Origin: Bacteroidota bacterium
GTDB lineage: Bacteria > Bacteroidota > Ignavibacteria > Kapaibacteriales > UBA2268
NCBI GenBank assembly: GCA_024278075.1
Contig: JAJRTW010000045.1
Span: 1 to 32,248, forward strand
Reading direction: 5' to 3'
DNA length: 32,248 bases
The position numbers were made by a program, and so were the translations under genes. Positions 7,906 to 16,754 of the stretch are shown here, piece after piece. Below the pieces are notes generated by a model that saw nothing but the letters and a program-made list of their open reading frames with translations, had not been told where the DNA came from and ran no database searches. Numbering within the stretch: position 1 is the first letter of the stretch; the number at the start of each line of letters is the position of its first letter.

Positions 7906-8644
7906 CTATTTAATTGATTTTATCCAGTTGGATATGTCTAATATTACTTCTTCGGAAATATTGCCTGCCGTATTGTATTCATCCGGGGTTGAAGCCGAAC
8001 TGCCTTCTATAAATAAATGATTCAGCGCCGGATACACCTTGAAATCAACCCGTTCTTTTCCGGATAAAGCTGTTTTAATCATAAAGAAATCTTCGGTAGT
8101 CACCTGATAGTCCCTGACGCCCTGGAGAATTAGCATTGGCCGGCTGACCTCCGTTATTTCAATAACAACAGGGTGTTTCAGCAGATCGAGCCAATAAGCA
8201 GGGGGAACATTCAGCGGCAAGGAATCCGCCGGAATATTCGCATTCGAACTAAGTTTCTGTATATTGTCAATTTTCACCTGTAAAATGTCAAGTTCTTCCT
8301 GTTCCTCTTTTGTAAATTCCCCATCAACATTGAAAATATAATTATACTGTGCCCAAATTGTCTCGCCAAGCGGCCTTGCAAGAGCCGCCATTAACACATA
8401 GCCTGCCGAAATATTATCGGATTGAGCTATGCGGGGAATCACAGTTGCACCAAGGCTGTGGCCCAGGACGAATATTCTTTTCGGATTGATTTGATTCCTG
8501 CCGGCGAGAAATTCCGCAGCCAAAACAGCATCATCAATCGTTTCCTCTTTTACAGTGAATCGCTCAGCGGCTGCACATTTCTCAGGATATTTATAAGTTC
8601 GCTTATCGTAACGCAGCACAGCAATGCCATAGGAGGCCAGCCCC
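7906..8644 (-). CDS. Alpha/beta hydrolase, C-terminal part (2 of 2, frameshifted)
   Basis: This is the C-terminal half of the hydrolase whose N-terminal half lies at 8645-9275 in another frame. It reads on as GLASYGIAVLRYDKRTYKYP, the expected strand and loop after the oxyanion region. It contains the nucleophile elbow GHSLGA, the acid within QGVRDYQV and the histidine in ALNHLF, so the full Ser-Asp-His set is present. The lid region between about 8150 and 8400 is helical and charged. With one base restored, the two halves make a normal-looking protein of about 456 residues. An isolated product starting at an internal GTG (8619) would lack a signal peptide and the first hydrolase strands. An assembly error or a recent mutation are both possible. 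Confidence 0.8.
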
Positions 8645-9275
8645 AGGCCAAATCCCTGAACGGTTTGTTCTTGCCCACGGTTTCGTCCATATCGTTCGGC
8701 CCGCTGCCATGAACCAGCACCACTGCCGGGAAAGGCCCCTTGCCACGGGGAATTGTCAATAAGCCCGGCAATTTCCAGCCGTCATGTCCGAATTCAATTT
8801 TATGTTCGCTAAAAGAACTCTTGTCGGCGTAGGCCGGCTTGATGAAGCCGGATTCCTCCGTATAGGGCGAAAAGAACAGCCCGCTGATTTCCAATTTGTC
8901 ATTAAAAACTATCTTGGCAATAAGTTTATTTTTCTCAAATTCCAGAGTGCTGCTGGTAACAACATAGCCATCTTTATCCTTAGCGGTTGATTTGTTGACG
9001 CCTTTATAATCTCCGAATTGCGTAATTAGTGAAGGCCAGATTGCGGACAGGCTGGCTACCGGAAGATTTTGCTTTACTGTCTCATCAAAATTTTCGGCCG
9101 CTTTCTCGTTTTCACCGTTTTGAAGCAATTGGATAAAATCCCTTGCCTTTGAGATTTCTTTCTTGAATTTAGTTTGATTAGAATTTATTGCCTGGGCATT
9201 TCCTTCCAGCAAATATATAGTCGAATGGGATAAAAACACAAAGAGAATGGCAACGATTATCCTGATAGTTTTCAT
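8550..9275 (-). CDS. Secreted DUF3887-alpha/beta hydrolase, N-terminal part (1 of 2, frameshifted)
   Basis: An ATG start gives a Sec signal peptide (residues 1-29, MKTIRIIVAILFVFLS, cut near NAQA). A DUF3887-like domain (about 40-135) contains RDFIQLLQNGENEKAAENF. The alpha/beta hydrolase core then begins with FPAVVLVHGSGPND (about 182-194), the oxyanion-hole region. After FRDLAWG (about 206-212) the frame goes astray and the remaining residues to position 241 are out-of-frame. The correct continuation lies in the other frame from about 8644 down to 7906. One extra G in the GGGG run (complement of 8641-8644) would restore a single protein. Proteins of this layout are periplasmic or exported serine hydrolases, often annotated as acyl esterases or peptidases of unknown substrate. 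Confidence 0.8.
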   Translation of the reverse strand: MKTIRIIVAILFVFLSHSTIYLLEGNAQAINSNQTKFKKEISKARDFIQLLQNGENEKAAENFDETVKQNLPVASLSAIWPSLITQFGDYKGVNKSTAKDKDGYVVTSSTLEFEKNKLIAKIVFNDKLEISGLFFSPYTEESGFIKPAYADKSSFSEHKIEFGHDGWKLPGLLTIPRGKGPFPAVVLVHGSGPNDMDETVGKNKPFRDLAWGWPPMALLCCVTISELINILRNVQPLSDSL

Positions 9276-9503
9276 AATAAAGCCTGAATTAATAGACAGA
9301 AATAATGGTGTGTAATATATTATTTTATTATTATTATTTTATTATTAAAGAACGAGGTAGAAAGTAGTGGAATGCCCCTCGAGTTCAAGAGAATTCAAGG
9401 GTTGGGTATTCTTGTTTAATTATTATTATCCACAAGCTAAAGCACTTGGCAATTAACAATGAGATAAGCAGAAGAGGCGTAACACCTGATTGGTCAAATC
9501 AAT

Positions 9504-11519
9504 CTATACATCAAGATTCTTGACATACTGGGCGTTTTTCTCAATGAATTCCCTGCGGGGTTCCACCTTGTCGCCCATCAGGGTCTGGAATATCTTCGTG
9601 GCCGCTGCGGCATCTTCTATTGTCACCTGAAGCAAAGTTCTGGTTTCGGGGTTCATGGTAGTGTCCCATAGCTGCACCGGATTCATCTCGCCCAGGCCTT
9701 TGAACCGCGACAGTGCAATGCCGTCGACCTTCTGAGTGCCGTCGGGGCCTAAAGTAGTCTTGCTCTTGGCCCGCGGATTTTCTTTCCTGATCCTGTCGAT
9801 TATCCCATCGCGTTCCTGATCGTTATAGGCATAATACTCGTGCTTGCCTTTTTTCAATTTATAAAGTGGCGGTTGGGCAATATATAGTTTTCCCTGAAAG
9901 ATCAAATCCCTCATGTAGACAAAAAACAATGTAAGCAGCAGCGTCCTGATATGCGAGCCGTCAATATCGGCATCGGCCATTAATATTATTTTGCCGTACC
10001 GCGATTTGGAGGCGTCGAATTCATCGCTGAACCCAGCGCCGATGGCCGTGAATATTGCCCTGATTTCATCATTTTCCAATATCTTGGTCAGGCGTGCTTT
10101 CTGCACATTCAAAATCTTGCCTTTGAGCGGCAGTATAGCCTGGAAGCGACGGTCCCTGCCTTGCTTTGCAGACCCGCCGGCAGAATCACCCTCGACCAGG
10201 TATATCTCGCAATCCTCCGGCGTCCTCAAAGAGCAATCGGCAAGCTTGCCCGGCAGAGTGGAAGATTCGAGCACGTTTTTGCGCCGCACCAGTTCGCGGG
10301 ATTTCTTGGCTGCTATGCGGGCCTCGGCGGCAAGCGTGGCTTTCTCTAATATCTTCTTGGCCTGTGCCGGATTAGCATCAAGGAATTGGCTGAGCTGCAC
10401 GTTAAGTATCGTGCGCACAATGCCTTCGACTTCGCTATTGCCAAGTTTCGTTTTGGTCTGCCCTTCGAATTGCGGTTCGGCAACTTTCACCGAAATAATT
10501 GCCGTTAGGCCTTCGCGGAAATCATCTCCGGTTAATTGCAGCTTCTGGTTCTTTGCGGATTTATTCGATGCGGCGTAGGCATTCATTGTGCGGGTGAACG
10601 CCGACCTAAAGCCGGTCACGTGAGTTCCGCCCTCGACCGTATTGATGTTATTCACATAAGATAATACATTTTCGCTGAAACCGCTGTTGTATTGAAAACA
10701 AATGTCTACTTGCGTTTCCATGTCAAGTCCGCCGGTATCGGAACCGGATACAAAACAAGGCGGGACAAATACGGTGGCGGCCTCGTCTACATACTTCACA
10801 AAATCGACCAATCCACCTTCATAATGGTGAATTACTTCCTCGCCTTCGATTTCGTCTATTATTTTAATTGTCACCTCGGGGTTCAGGAAAGCCAATTCCC
10901 TTAGTCTGTCGGATGTTTTGTAGAACCTAAATTTAGTGACTTGAAAAATCGTTTCGTCTGGATAGAAACGGATCATGGTTCCGGTGCTGTCGGTTGTGCC
11001 TATAATTTCCACACTCGAGGTTGGTTTGCCCTCGCTGTAAGTCTGTTTATAGATATTGCCGTTTCTTTCTATTACCGCTTCGGCGTAGGAGGACAGGGCG
11101 TTCACGCACGAAACTCCCACTCCGTGCAAGCCGCCGGATACTTTATAGGAAGATTTATCGAACTTGCCGCCGGCGTGCAAAGTGCACATCACAACCTCGA
11201 GGGTCGAGATTTTCTTAACCGGATGTGGCCCGGTCGGGATTCCCCTGCCATCGTCCTTAACTGAGCATGAGCCGTCAGAATGCAGTGTGACGACAATAGT
11301 TTTGCAGTACCCGGCCAGCGCCTCGTCGATTGAATTGTCTACCACTTCGTTGATTAAATGGTGCAGGCCCCGCTCGCTTAAATCACCAATATACATGGCG
11401 GGCCTTTTCCGCACTGCCTCCAGGCCTTCTAATATCTTAATGCTCTCTTCGCTATAATTTCCCTCAATCGGCTTGTTCTCAATCGGTTGGGTGTCAAGAG
11501 ATTTGTTTTCGTTATCCAT
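9504..11519 (-). CDS. gyrB: DNA gyrase subunit B
   Basis: The 671-residue ATPase subunit of DNA gyrase introduces negative supercoils together with GyrA. The GHKL ATPase domain shows EGLEAVRKRPAMYIGD and NEVVDNSIDEALAGY with the magnesium-binding Asn. It is followed by DDGRGIP and GGLHGVGVSCVNAL. The TOPRIM domain contains EGDSAGGSAKQGRDR (about 443) and MADADIDGSHIRTLLLT (about 515). The C-terminal motif GLGEMNPVQLWDTTM is present. There is no large insertion like that of enterobacterial GyrB, and the length fits the short form. The start at 11519 leaves about 20 extra polar residues before the first conserved segment. The gene lies 87 bp after the DciA-like gene on the same strand, and a Bacteroidota-type promoter lies between the two starts. 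Confidence 0.98.
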   Translation of the reverse strand: MDNENKSLDTQPIENKPIEGNYSEESIKILEGLEAVRKRPAMYIGDLSERGLHHLINEVVDNSIDEALAGYCKTIVVTLHSDGSCSVKDDGRGIPTGPHPVKKISTLEVVMCTLHAGGKFDKSSYKVSGGLHGVGVSCVNALSSYAEAVIERNGNIYKQTYSEGKPTSSVEIIGTTDSTGTMIRFYPDETIFQVTKFRFYKTSDRLRELAFLNPEVTIKIIDEIEGEEVIHHYEGGLVDFVKYVDEAATVFVPPCFVSGSDTGGLDMETQVDICFQYNSGFSENVLSYVNNINTVEGGTHVTGFRSAFTRTMNAYAASNKSAKNQKLQLTGDDFREGLTAIISVKVAEPQFEGQTKTKLGNSEVEGIVRTILNVQLSQFLDANPAQAKKILEKATLAAEARIAAKKSRELVRRKNVLESSTLPGKLADCSLRTPEDCEIYLVEGDSAGGSAKQGRDRRFQAILPLKGKILNVQKARLTKILENDEIRAIFTAIGAGFSDEFDASKSRYGKIILMADADIDGSHIRTLLLTLFFVYMRDLIFQGKLYIAQPPLYKLKKGKHEYYAYNDQERDGIIDRIRKENPRAKSKTTLGPDGTQKVDGIALSRFKGLGEMNPVQLWDTTMNPETRTLLQVTIEDAAAATKIFQTLMGDKVEPRREFIEKNAQYVKNLDV

Positions 11520-11590
11520 AGATTTTTCGATCTGAATATTATTGTGAATATGCTGCTTTACTATTTAATTTTGGCCGTTGTAACCAACTA

Positions 11591-11620
11591 CAAATTTAAT
11601 CATTTTTCACCGAACTACAA
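11591..11620 (-). promoter_or_regulatory. Candidate Bacteroidota-type promoter for gyrB
   Basis: Read on the minus strand, a TTG (complement of 11618-11620) and the box TAAATTTG (complement of 11591-11598) are separated by 19 bp. This agrees with the Bacteroidota primary-sigma pattern of TTTG at -33 and TAnnTTTG at -7. The predicted start would leave a leader of about 65 nt before the gyrB ATG. The upstream box overlaps the 3' end of the DciA-like gene. Confidence 0.4.
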
Positions 11621-11906
11621 TCGTTGTGACCGTATTATTATTAAGAATTTTATTAATTTTTTTTATTAATTGTTCCTCTCTCAGCAAAATCTCAGTTCTA
11701 AGTGTAGAAGACTCTGCCTGCAAGATAAGCACGCCTTTGTTCAGCTTTCTGATTTTAGTAAATTCTGCAATTTTTTCACCGACAATACTATCCCAATTTT
11801 CAGCAATAACCGATTGGCTTAGTTCATCATCGAGTCCCTTATCTTTCACTATCTGATCGATAATGGATTTGATGGATTTCGGCTTTCTATTGATTGATGA
11901 AGACAT
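11607..11906 (-). CDS. DciA-like protein (DUF721)
   Basis: The 99-residue protein matches the DUF721/DciA family, whose characterised members help load the replicative helicase DnaB in bacteria lacking DnaC. Conserved features are VIAENWDSIVGEKIAEFTKIRKLNKGVLILQAESSTLRTEI, with the Trp, the VG and the A-E-S-S-T-LRTE block. The length is typical of FCB members, which are short. It sits directly upstream of gyrB on the same strand, an arrangement common in this lineage near replication genes, although recF and dnaA are not in this window. The ATG at 11906 is the only sensible start. Confidence 0.88.
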   Translation of the reverse strand: MSSSINRKPKSIKSIIDQIVKDKGLDDELSQSVIAENWDSIVGEKIAEFTKIRKLNKGVLILQAESSTLRTEILLREEQLIKKINKILNNNTVTTIVVR

Positions 11907-12261
11907 ATTATATTTTAATATATTTTATTTTATCTTATCTTATTTAACTCATGTTACGTAGTACCATGAGATATAATTGTAAAAATACTAATATTTTCGT
12001 CTTAGTCAACTTTTTGAGTAAGCACTATGCAATTGCCGTTGTGAAATTCCAGAGGCATCTTCCTCGAAAGCTCCTATCGGAAAAATCAATATATTCCGGA
12101 TGACTGAAACCGAAGTATTATATTCCCCTTGCGCATTCGCAATGAATTATCCCATGACAATCTTAATACATATAAACATTGATATATTTTTTAAATGAAC
12201 GAAAATTACTTAAATTGTTCATATTCCATGCAGTATAAATTTCTATTATAATCTAAATCCG
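11907..12261. other. Divergent intergenic region
   Basis: About 355 bp of AT-rich DNA lies between the DciA-like gene (minus) and the 549-residue envelope protein gene (plus) and should contain promoters for both. No motif could be assigned with confidence, and no gene, RNA or repeat is evident. Confidence 0.45.
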
Positions 12262-13911
12262 ATGAAAAACAGGCCTTATTATAACATCATAATTCCAATT
12301 ATTCTGTTATCAATTGCTTTGCCATTGAAATCACAATCACAGGTAATCCTTAACAGAACAATCGTTACTGATAAAGGCAGGGCAATTCTCTATTTCGATG
12401 GGATACCGGAGTTCCGGTCATCCCTATCCGATGATAAGAAAAAGGTGGTCATAAGCATTAATAGTGCCGACGCCCAAGAGGAAGCCAGGGTAGTCAATTC
12501 TTCCGGATTGATAGAATCGGTATATGCACAAACATTTGATGGGGATTTAACAATTTCTGTTTTGCTTAAAGAAGAAGCCGGTTATACGATAGCACCGATG
12601 CCTTTTTCGAACTCGCTAATTGTCGAAGTATTTTCCTGGGACAAACTGTCGACGGCGGAGGACAACTACAGAAGCGGCCTGCTTGCATTGGAAAATAATA
12701 TTTATCCCACCGCACAGAAATATTTCGAAAAGGCTGCTAAAGCAGGCCATGTCAACTCCAAAGCATTGTTAGGAATTTTGAAATTAAAGAATAGCAAACT
12801 GGACAGCGCCCTGCTTCTGCTTAAGGAAGCCGAGAAAGGCAGCTCCGACATATACGATATTTTTGCCGCAATCTCACAGATTTATGAGTTGAATGGCGAC
12901 CAAAAAAATGCGAATAAATATAATACTCTGTTTGCCGGGAAAACCTCGTTGAATGATTTCCCGAGGTTAGTTGTGGATTATGCCGGAGAAAGCGATGGTT
13001 TGCAGGAAGAGCCGATGTCATTTCTGCGGGCCATTACTGATGACGAGCAAGAAGCTGCCACCGGTATTGAACAGGATACGGCCAAAGACACCTTGTCCGA
13101 ATCAAAGCAATTCGAAAATCTTTTCAAAAATGACACCGCCCGGGCGAATAAGTCCGCAAATGACACGGCAGAGTATTCCCTTTTCGAAAACGGAATCGAT
13201 ACTTTATTAACTTATGCTTTTTCATTTATCATTGGCCTGGCTATACTGATAGTATATTTATTCGTCCGCTGGAGAAAGAAGCAGATGTCCCTTGCAAGCA
13301 AGGAAGACAGGCAGGAATTCAAAAAAAGGCTTGCCGAAGCCCGCGAGGAAGTTCAGTTAAGAAAGGAGTATGCAGCAAGAACCAAAGCCGAGAAAGAGGA
13401 GAAAGCAGGAAAGCTAATCGACAAAACGACCGAATCGGCATCTGGAGATTTTGAAAAGAATTCTGAGCAGGAAAAATACATGCAGGCTGCCAAACGATCG
13501 CAAATTCAATCTAAGAATGATGAAAAATCCGACAAACCCGGGCCGGTCGAAACCGAAGGCAGGGATACTGAAATATTAGATAATATTGGATCAATCGAAG
13601 AGGTTGACTTAACCGGCGGCTCGAATCAACTAATTGAGAAAAAGCCTGCGGCGTCTGCAAGAATAGAGATGGCATTGAACCTTGCCGAGGAGCAAAGGAA
13701 AGTTAAGACCAAGAAATTAGAGTCGCTTCAATCACGGCCGCTGCCGGTTGTCACGGATAAATTAAGTGATGTGGCTAAGAAACTCGGAATAGAGCAAGGC
13801 GGGCTGGAAATTAAAATGAAAGTCGAAAAAATGCTTGCCGATAAGAAGTCCCTATCGAAACTTGCTGATAAATTTTCCGTAGATAAGAATAAAAGTAGTG
13901 GCGGTACGTGA
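12262..13911 (+). CDS. Envelope protein: AMIN-like and TPR-like periplasmic part, one TM helix, charged cytoplasmic part
   Basis: I do not recognise this 549-residue protein as a named family. Residues 1-26 are a signal sequence ending SQSQ. Residues about 27-125 are beta-rich and resemble an AMIN-type domain. Residues about 130-225 form a helical repeat of TPR or Sel1 type (AEDNYRSGLLALENNIYPTA and following). An acidic linker leads to one strong transmembrane helix (about 312-335), then WRKKQ. The rest is highly charged, partly coiled coil (350-385) and disordered. A conserved-looking helical tail (about 497-542) contains DVAKKLGIEQGGLEIKMKVEKML. A periplasmic sensor-like part joined to a cytoplasmic helical part recalls FimV/SwrB-type hub proteins, but that is analogy only. 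It is followed on the same strand by T9SS genes. Confidence 0.75.
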   Translation: MKNRPYYNIIIPIILLSIALPLKSQSQVILNRTIVTDKGRAILYFDGIPEFRSSLSDDKKKVVISINSADAQEEARVVNSSGLIESVYAQTFDGDLTISVLLKEEAGYTIAPMPFSNSLIVEVFSWDKLSTAEDNYRSGLLALENNIYPTAQKYFEKAAKAGHVNSKALLGILKLKNSKLDSALLLLKEAEKGSSDIYDIFAAISQIYELNGDQKNANKYNTLFAGKTSLNDFPRLVVDYAGESDGLQEEPMSFLRAITDDEQEAATGIEQDTAKDTLSESKQFENLFKNDTARANKSANDTAEYSLFENGIDTLLTYAFSFIIGLAILIVYLFVRWRKKQMSLASKEDRQEFKKRLAEAREEVQLRKEYAARTKAEKEEKAGKLIDKTTESASGDFEKNSEQEKYMQAAKRSQIQSKNDEKSDKPGPVETEGRDTEILDNIGSIEEVDLTGGSNQLIEKKPAASARIEMALNLAEEQRKVKTKKLESLQSRPLPVVTDKLSDVAKKLGIEQGGLEIKMKVEKMLADKKSLSKLADKFSVDKNKSSGGT

Positions 13912-13978
13912 TAATAGAGTTAATAATCTCTATTATGCGTAGTGCAGCATCTCATAAATAATTAATAAATATTTGTTG

Positions 13979-14103
13979 TAGTTCATGCAATGTATGTGTA
14001 GTGTCAGGTTCGTAACCTGCCTGAATTTATGTTCTGCCAGTTGTTACAACTGGCAATATAGAAACTGCCGTCACTGGCCAGGTGTAACAACTGACTGAAC
14101 GTT
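13979..14103. repeat. Dispersed repeat copy B (pair with 263-380)
   Basis: It starts TAGTTCATGCAATGTATGTG and ends GAACGTT, closely matching 263-380. It carries the palindrome GCCAGTTGTTACAACTGGC at 14036-14054, identical to copy A. A second, imperfect 19-mer, GCCAGGTGTAACAACTGAC, lies at 14077-14095. It lies between the envelope-protein gene and the short T9SS gene, so it may form part of the latter's leader. Confidence 0.75.
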
Positions 14104-14119
14104 AGATATTTTGCTTCAA

Positions 14120-14138
14120 GTCAGTTATAACACCTGAC
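14120..14138. repeat. 19-nt palindrome family member
   Basis: GTCAGTTATAACACCTGAC is an imperfect palindrome related to the 19-mers at 320-338, 14036-14054, 14077-14095 and 19401-19419. It lies about 60 bp before the favoured start of the short T9SS gene. Confidence 0.5.
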
Positions 14139-14201
14139 TTGACATTGAATATGAATTGTGCTATTAGAATATCAGAGTTTGGCAATAGACGAAAAAAGAA
14201 T

Positions 14202-14759
14202 ATGACAGAATTCACAAAAATAAAATATGACAGCGGATTGAATAATTGCTCCCGAATAAGTTCGGGTTTTATGTTTATTGTTCTGCAGCTAATCATCATT
14301 ATTTGTTTCCAACTTGCCGGCAGCGATTTATTTTCTCAGAATTATAAATATCCATACCTGAATTATGATTCTTCCACGAAAACCTATAAGTTCCAAATAC
14401 CTGATATATTAAGGCCTAAGCAAGATGATGGCATGATATTTGATAGTTCCTTAAGAGGTAGCAAAAGTAGAAATAGAGTGCTTGAAAACTCAGATACGGC
14501 CAAAAATCGCATAGTGAATTTGTGGTATGCCAATGATGAACTCAATGTGAAAATTCTTCTTGATAATGAAAAAAGCCATATTGAAATATTTGTTATAAAC
14601 CTGCTTGGTAAAAAGGTTTTGCCCGTTTATAGCGGCCCTGCAAAACCGAAAGAAGAAATTTATACTGAAGTTGCCTCAACGTTGCCGCAAGGAGTTTATC
14701 TGTGTATGTTGCAGGGAAAGAACTTCCGGCATGGAAGGAAATTTATAGTTTCGAGGTAA
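14202..14759 (+). CDS. Very short T9SS cargo-like protein
   Basis: The favoured ATG at 14202 gives about 185 residues. Alternatives in frame are ATG 14151 and ATG 14271; the last places MFIVLQLIIIICFQ as an immediate signal peptide. After a hydrophobic signal ending near DLFSQ there are about 60 polar residues of no recognised domain. The last 80 or so residues look like a T9SS type A sorting domain: IEIFVINLLGKKVLPVY, then STLPQGVYLCMLQ and the closing HGRKFIVSR. The mature protein is thus little more than a sorting domain. The PorV-like gene starts 5 nt after its stop, so the two are probably co-transcribed. It could be a small surface protein or a remnant of a larger cargo gene. Confidence 0.7.
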   Translation: MTEFTKIKYDSGLNNCSRISSGFMFIVLQLIIIICFQLAGSDLFSQNYKYPYLNYDSSTKTYKFQIPDILRPKQDDGMIFDSSLRGSKSRNRVLENSDTAKNRIVNLWYANDELNVKILLDNEKSHIEIFVINLLGKKVLPVYSGPAKPKEEIYTEVASTLPQGVYLCMLQGKNFRHGRKFIVSR

Positions 14760-14763
14760 ATAA

Positions 14764-15882
14764 ATGTATATTATTCGACAATCCGAACCTGAATTTCAGG
14801 ATTTACTATATGATACGAATGTTTTGTACACCAAAAGAATTTATGGAATAATAATTAAGATACTTATCTATGCAAGCCTGTTTTTAGCAGGCTTATCGTT
14901 TCAATTATATTCACAATCAACCGGCGGCGGATATGCCGAATCGTATTTATACAGGAACGTAGGTGCCAGGGCTGTTGCCATGGCCGGTGCCTACACCGCA
15001 ATTGTGAATGAGCCCGGGGCAATATTCTACAACCCTTCGGGTTTGGGCTTTTTTGCGAACCAGCCGATGGTTGCTACCACATTCTCTCCGATTGGGTTTG
15101 GCCGCACACACGCATCGATGGCCTGGGGGCAAACAGTAGATGAAAATATCGGCGTCGGGTTTGGGATTAACAGCTACTCGTCGGGCGCATTCCAGGGGCG
15201 CGACGTGCGGGGAAACAAAACTGTTGATTTGCAGTCCTGGCAATATTCCCTTACCGGTTCGGCAGCCTATAGAATTGAATCGGCAAGTATCGGCGCTTCG
15301 GTAAAATATCTGCGAAACCAGGTTTCCGGCACCAATACTTCCGCCGATGGTTTCGCACTCGATATTGGAACTAAATTTAATGTGATGGATTTGTTCTCCG
15401 TTGGGATGGCTGTAAATAATATTTCGGGCATGATGATGTGGAACACAGCCGATGAGGAGCAGGAGTTCCTGCCTTATTCCGTCCGAGCCGGCATAGCTAT
15501 GGAATTCGGGTTAAACGAGGAATCCCGCACAACCCGTTCGACAATTACCGGCGAGCTGGAGAATGTTTATGTGCCCGCCACGAGGTATGTGCTTGTAGCT
15601 TTGGATGCTATACTGACTCAGTTCGAGATGTCGCCGAGCATTGTTTTGGGTGTTGAGGTTTCGGCCCACGAACTTCTGGCATTCCGCGGCGGGATTGCAA
15701 TATATGGCGAAGATATGGGGCAGCCGAAGATTTTCCCAATGACAACCTGGGGTGGTGGAATTTCACTTAGGCCCGAACTTGACGGCCTTCCGTTTAAAAC
15801 TCACCTGGACTATACTATTTCGAACGAATATATCACCAACAGTGGAATTGGCCACCACATATCACTATTGTTCGAATTCTAA
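14764..15882 (+). CDS. PorV/PorQ-family outer-membrane protein
   Basis: The 372-residue predicted outer-membrane beta-barrel belongs to the PorV/PorQ (UPF0164-like) group. Members of this group act in type IX secretion as shuttles or anchors for cargo. The family signature near the mature N-terminus is clear: GARAVAMAGAYTAIVNEPGA followed by IFYNPSGLG (about 66-94). The rest alternates amphipathic strands and ends in ISLLFEF, an aromatic-terminated last strand typical of outer-membrane barrels. A signal-like segment (about 30-50, ending LYSQS) is preceded by an unusually long polar stretch, so a TTG start at 14824 is a plausible alternative. It follows the short T9SS cargo gene almost without gap, which supports a shared role in secretion. 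Confidence 0.88.
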   Translation: MYIIRQSEPEFQDLLYDTNVLYTKRIYGIIIKILIYASLFLAGLSFQLYSQSTGGGYAESYLYRNVGARAVAMAGAYTAIVNEPGAIFYNPSGLGFFANQPMVATTFSPIGFGRTHASMAWGQTVDENIGVGFGINSYSSGAFQGRDVRGNKTVDLQSWQYSLTGSAAYRIESASIGASVKYLRNQVSGTNTSADGFALDIGTKFNVMDLFSVGMAVNNISGMMMWNTADEEQEFLPYSVRAGIAMEFGLNEESRTTRSTITGELENVYVPATRYVLVALDAILTQFEMSPSIVLGVEVSAHELLAFRGGIAIYGEDMGQPKIFPMTTWGGGISLRPELDGLPFKTHLDYTISNEYITNSGIGHHISLLFEF

Positions 15883-15956
15883 TCCGCCGATTCATTAGCC
15901 GTTTAATAGCTTCTATTTTGTTTTCTTTTTAACGATTGCCACCTGCCAGAAACCCT

Positions 15957-16754
15957 ATGAAAAAAATCACAGACATTAACGACCATAGGATTGAATACTA
16001 CCGAAACCTAAGGGGAACCCCTTCCCTACATTCAAAGAGCAAAGTATTTATTGCCGAAGGTGAAAAAGTAGTCAGGAAATTGCTGAATAGTGATATAGAG
16101 ATTATTTCTGTTTTCATGGATTCGAAATATAGCGCAATATTCAGCCAGGCCATTGCAGCCCGGCAAATACCCGGTGATAAAGTATTGATAGCCGACAAAG
16201 GATTAATGAATCTAATAGCTGGGTTTAGATTGCACCAGGGTATAATGGCAATCGGCCGGCAACCAGCCGAGACGCATCCCGATAATTTTAGCGATAGGAT
16301 TGCTGTTTTGAACGGGATAGTCAATTCAGAGAATGTGGGGTCAATTGCAAGAAATTGTGTTGCCTTCGGGATTGACGCCTTAATCTGCGACAGCGATTCG
16401 AGCAGCCAATATCTGCGCCGAGCGGTGCGGGTGTCCATGGGGGCGGTTTTTCAGCTTAAACATCTTCACTACAAAAACAATATCGAAAACTTAATTCATG
16501 ATTTGAAACAGCGCAATTACTCAATAATCAGTTCGGAAATAACCAAAACATCTGAAGACGTTAATCAATTCAAGTTTCCGTTGAAATTTTGTTTGATATT
16601 TGGTTCGGAAGGCGTCGGAATTTGCCAAGAGATATTGAGTTCTTCGGATGCGATTATTCATATCAACATAAAACAAGCAGTCGATTCGCTTAATGTGGCA
16701 GTTGCCAGTGCCGTTATACTTTCGAGAATATCTGATTCGCAGCAAATCCGATAG
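15957..16754 (+). CDS. SpoU/TrmH-family RNA methyltransferase
   Basis: The 265-residue SPOUT methyltransferase probably methylates a ribose 2'-hydroxyl in rRNA or tRNA using S-adenosylmethionine. An N-terminal RNA-binding subdomain (1-105; FIAEGEKVVRKLL) precedes the trefoil-knot catalytic domain. Motif 1 is NSENVGSIARN (123-133) with the conserved Asn and Arg. Motif 2 is IFGSEGVGI (214-222) and motif 3 is DSLNVAVASAVIL (243-255). The ATG at 15957 is preferred over an upstream TTG at 15936, because the extra seven residues are not family-like. It lies about 75 bp after the PorV-like gene on the same strand, and the pairing does not suggest a joint function. The exact RNA target cannot be told from sequence alone. 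Confidence 0.93.
   Translation: MKKITDINDHRIEYYRNLRGTPSLHSKSKVFIAEGEKVVRKLLNSDIEIISVFMDSKYSAIFSQAIAARQIPGDKVLIADKGLMNLIAGFRLHQGIMAIGRQPAETHPDNFSDRIAVLNGIVNSENVGSIARNCVAFGIDALICDSDSSSQYLRRAVRVSMGAVFQLKHLHYKNNIENLIHDLKQRNYSIISSEITKTSEDVNQFKFPLKFCLIFGSEGVGICQEILSSSDAIIHINIKQAVDSLNVAVASAVILSRISDSQQIR

Noticed and set aside
9991-10578. A 195-residue frame antisense to gyrB
   Set aside because: It mirrors the TOPRIM region of gyrB and shows only the Ser/Arg-rich composition expected from an antisense frame.
13911-13936. Terminator after the envelope-protein gene
   Set aside because: ATAATAGAG and CTCTATTAT form a 9-bp A/T-rich stem, but no T run follows, so it was not called.
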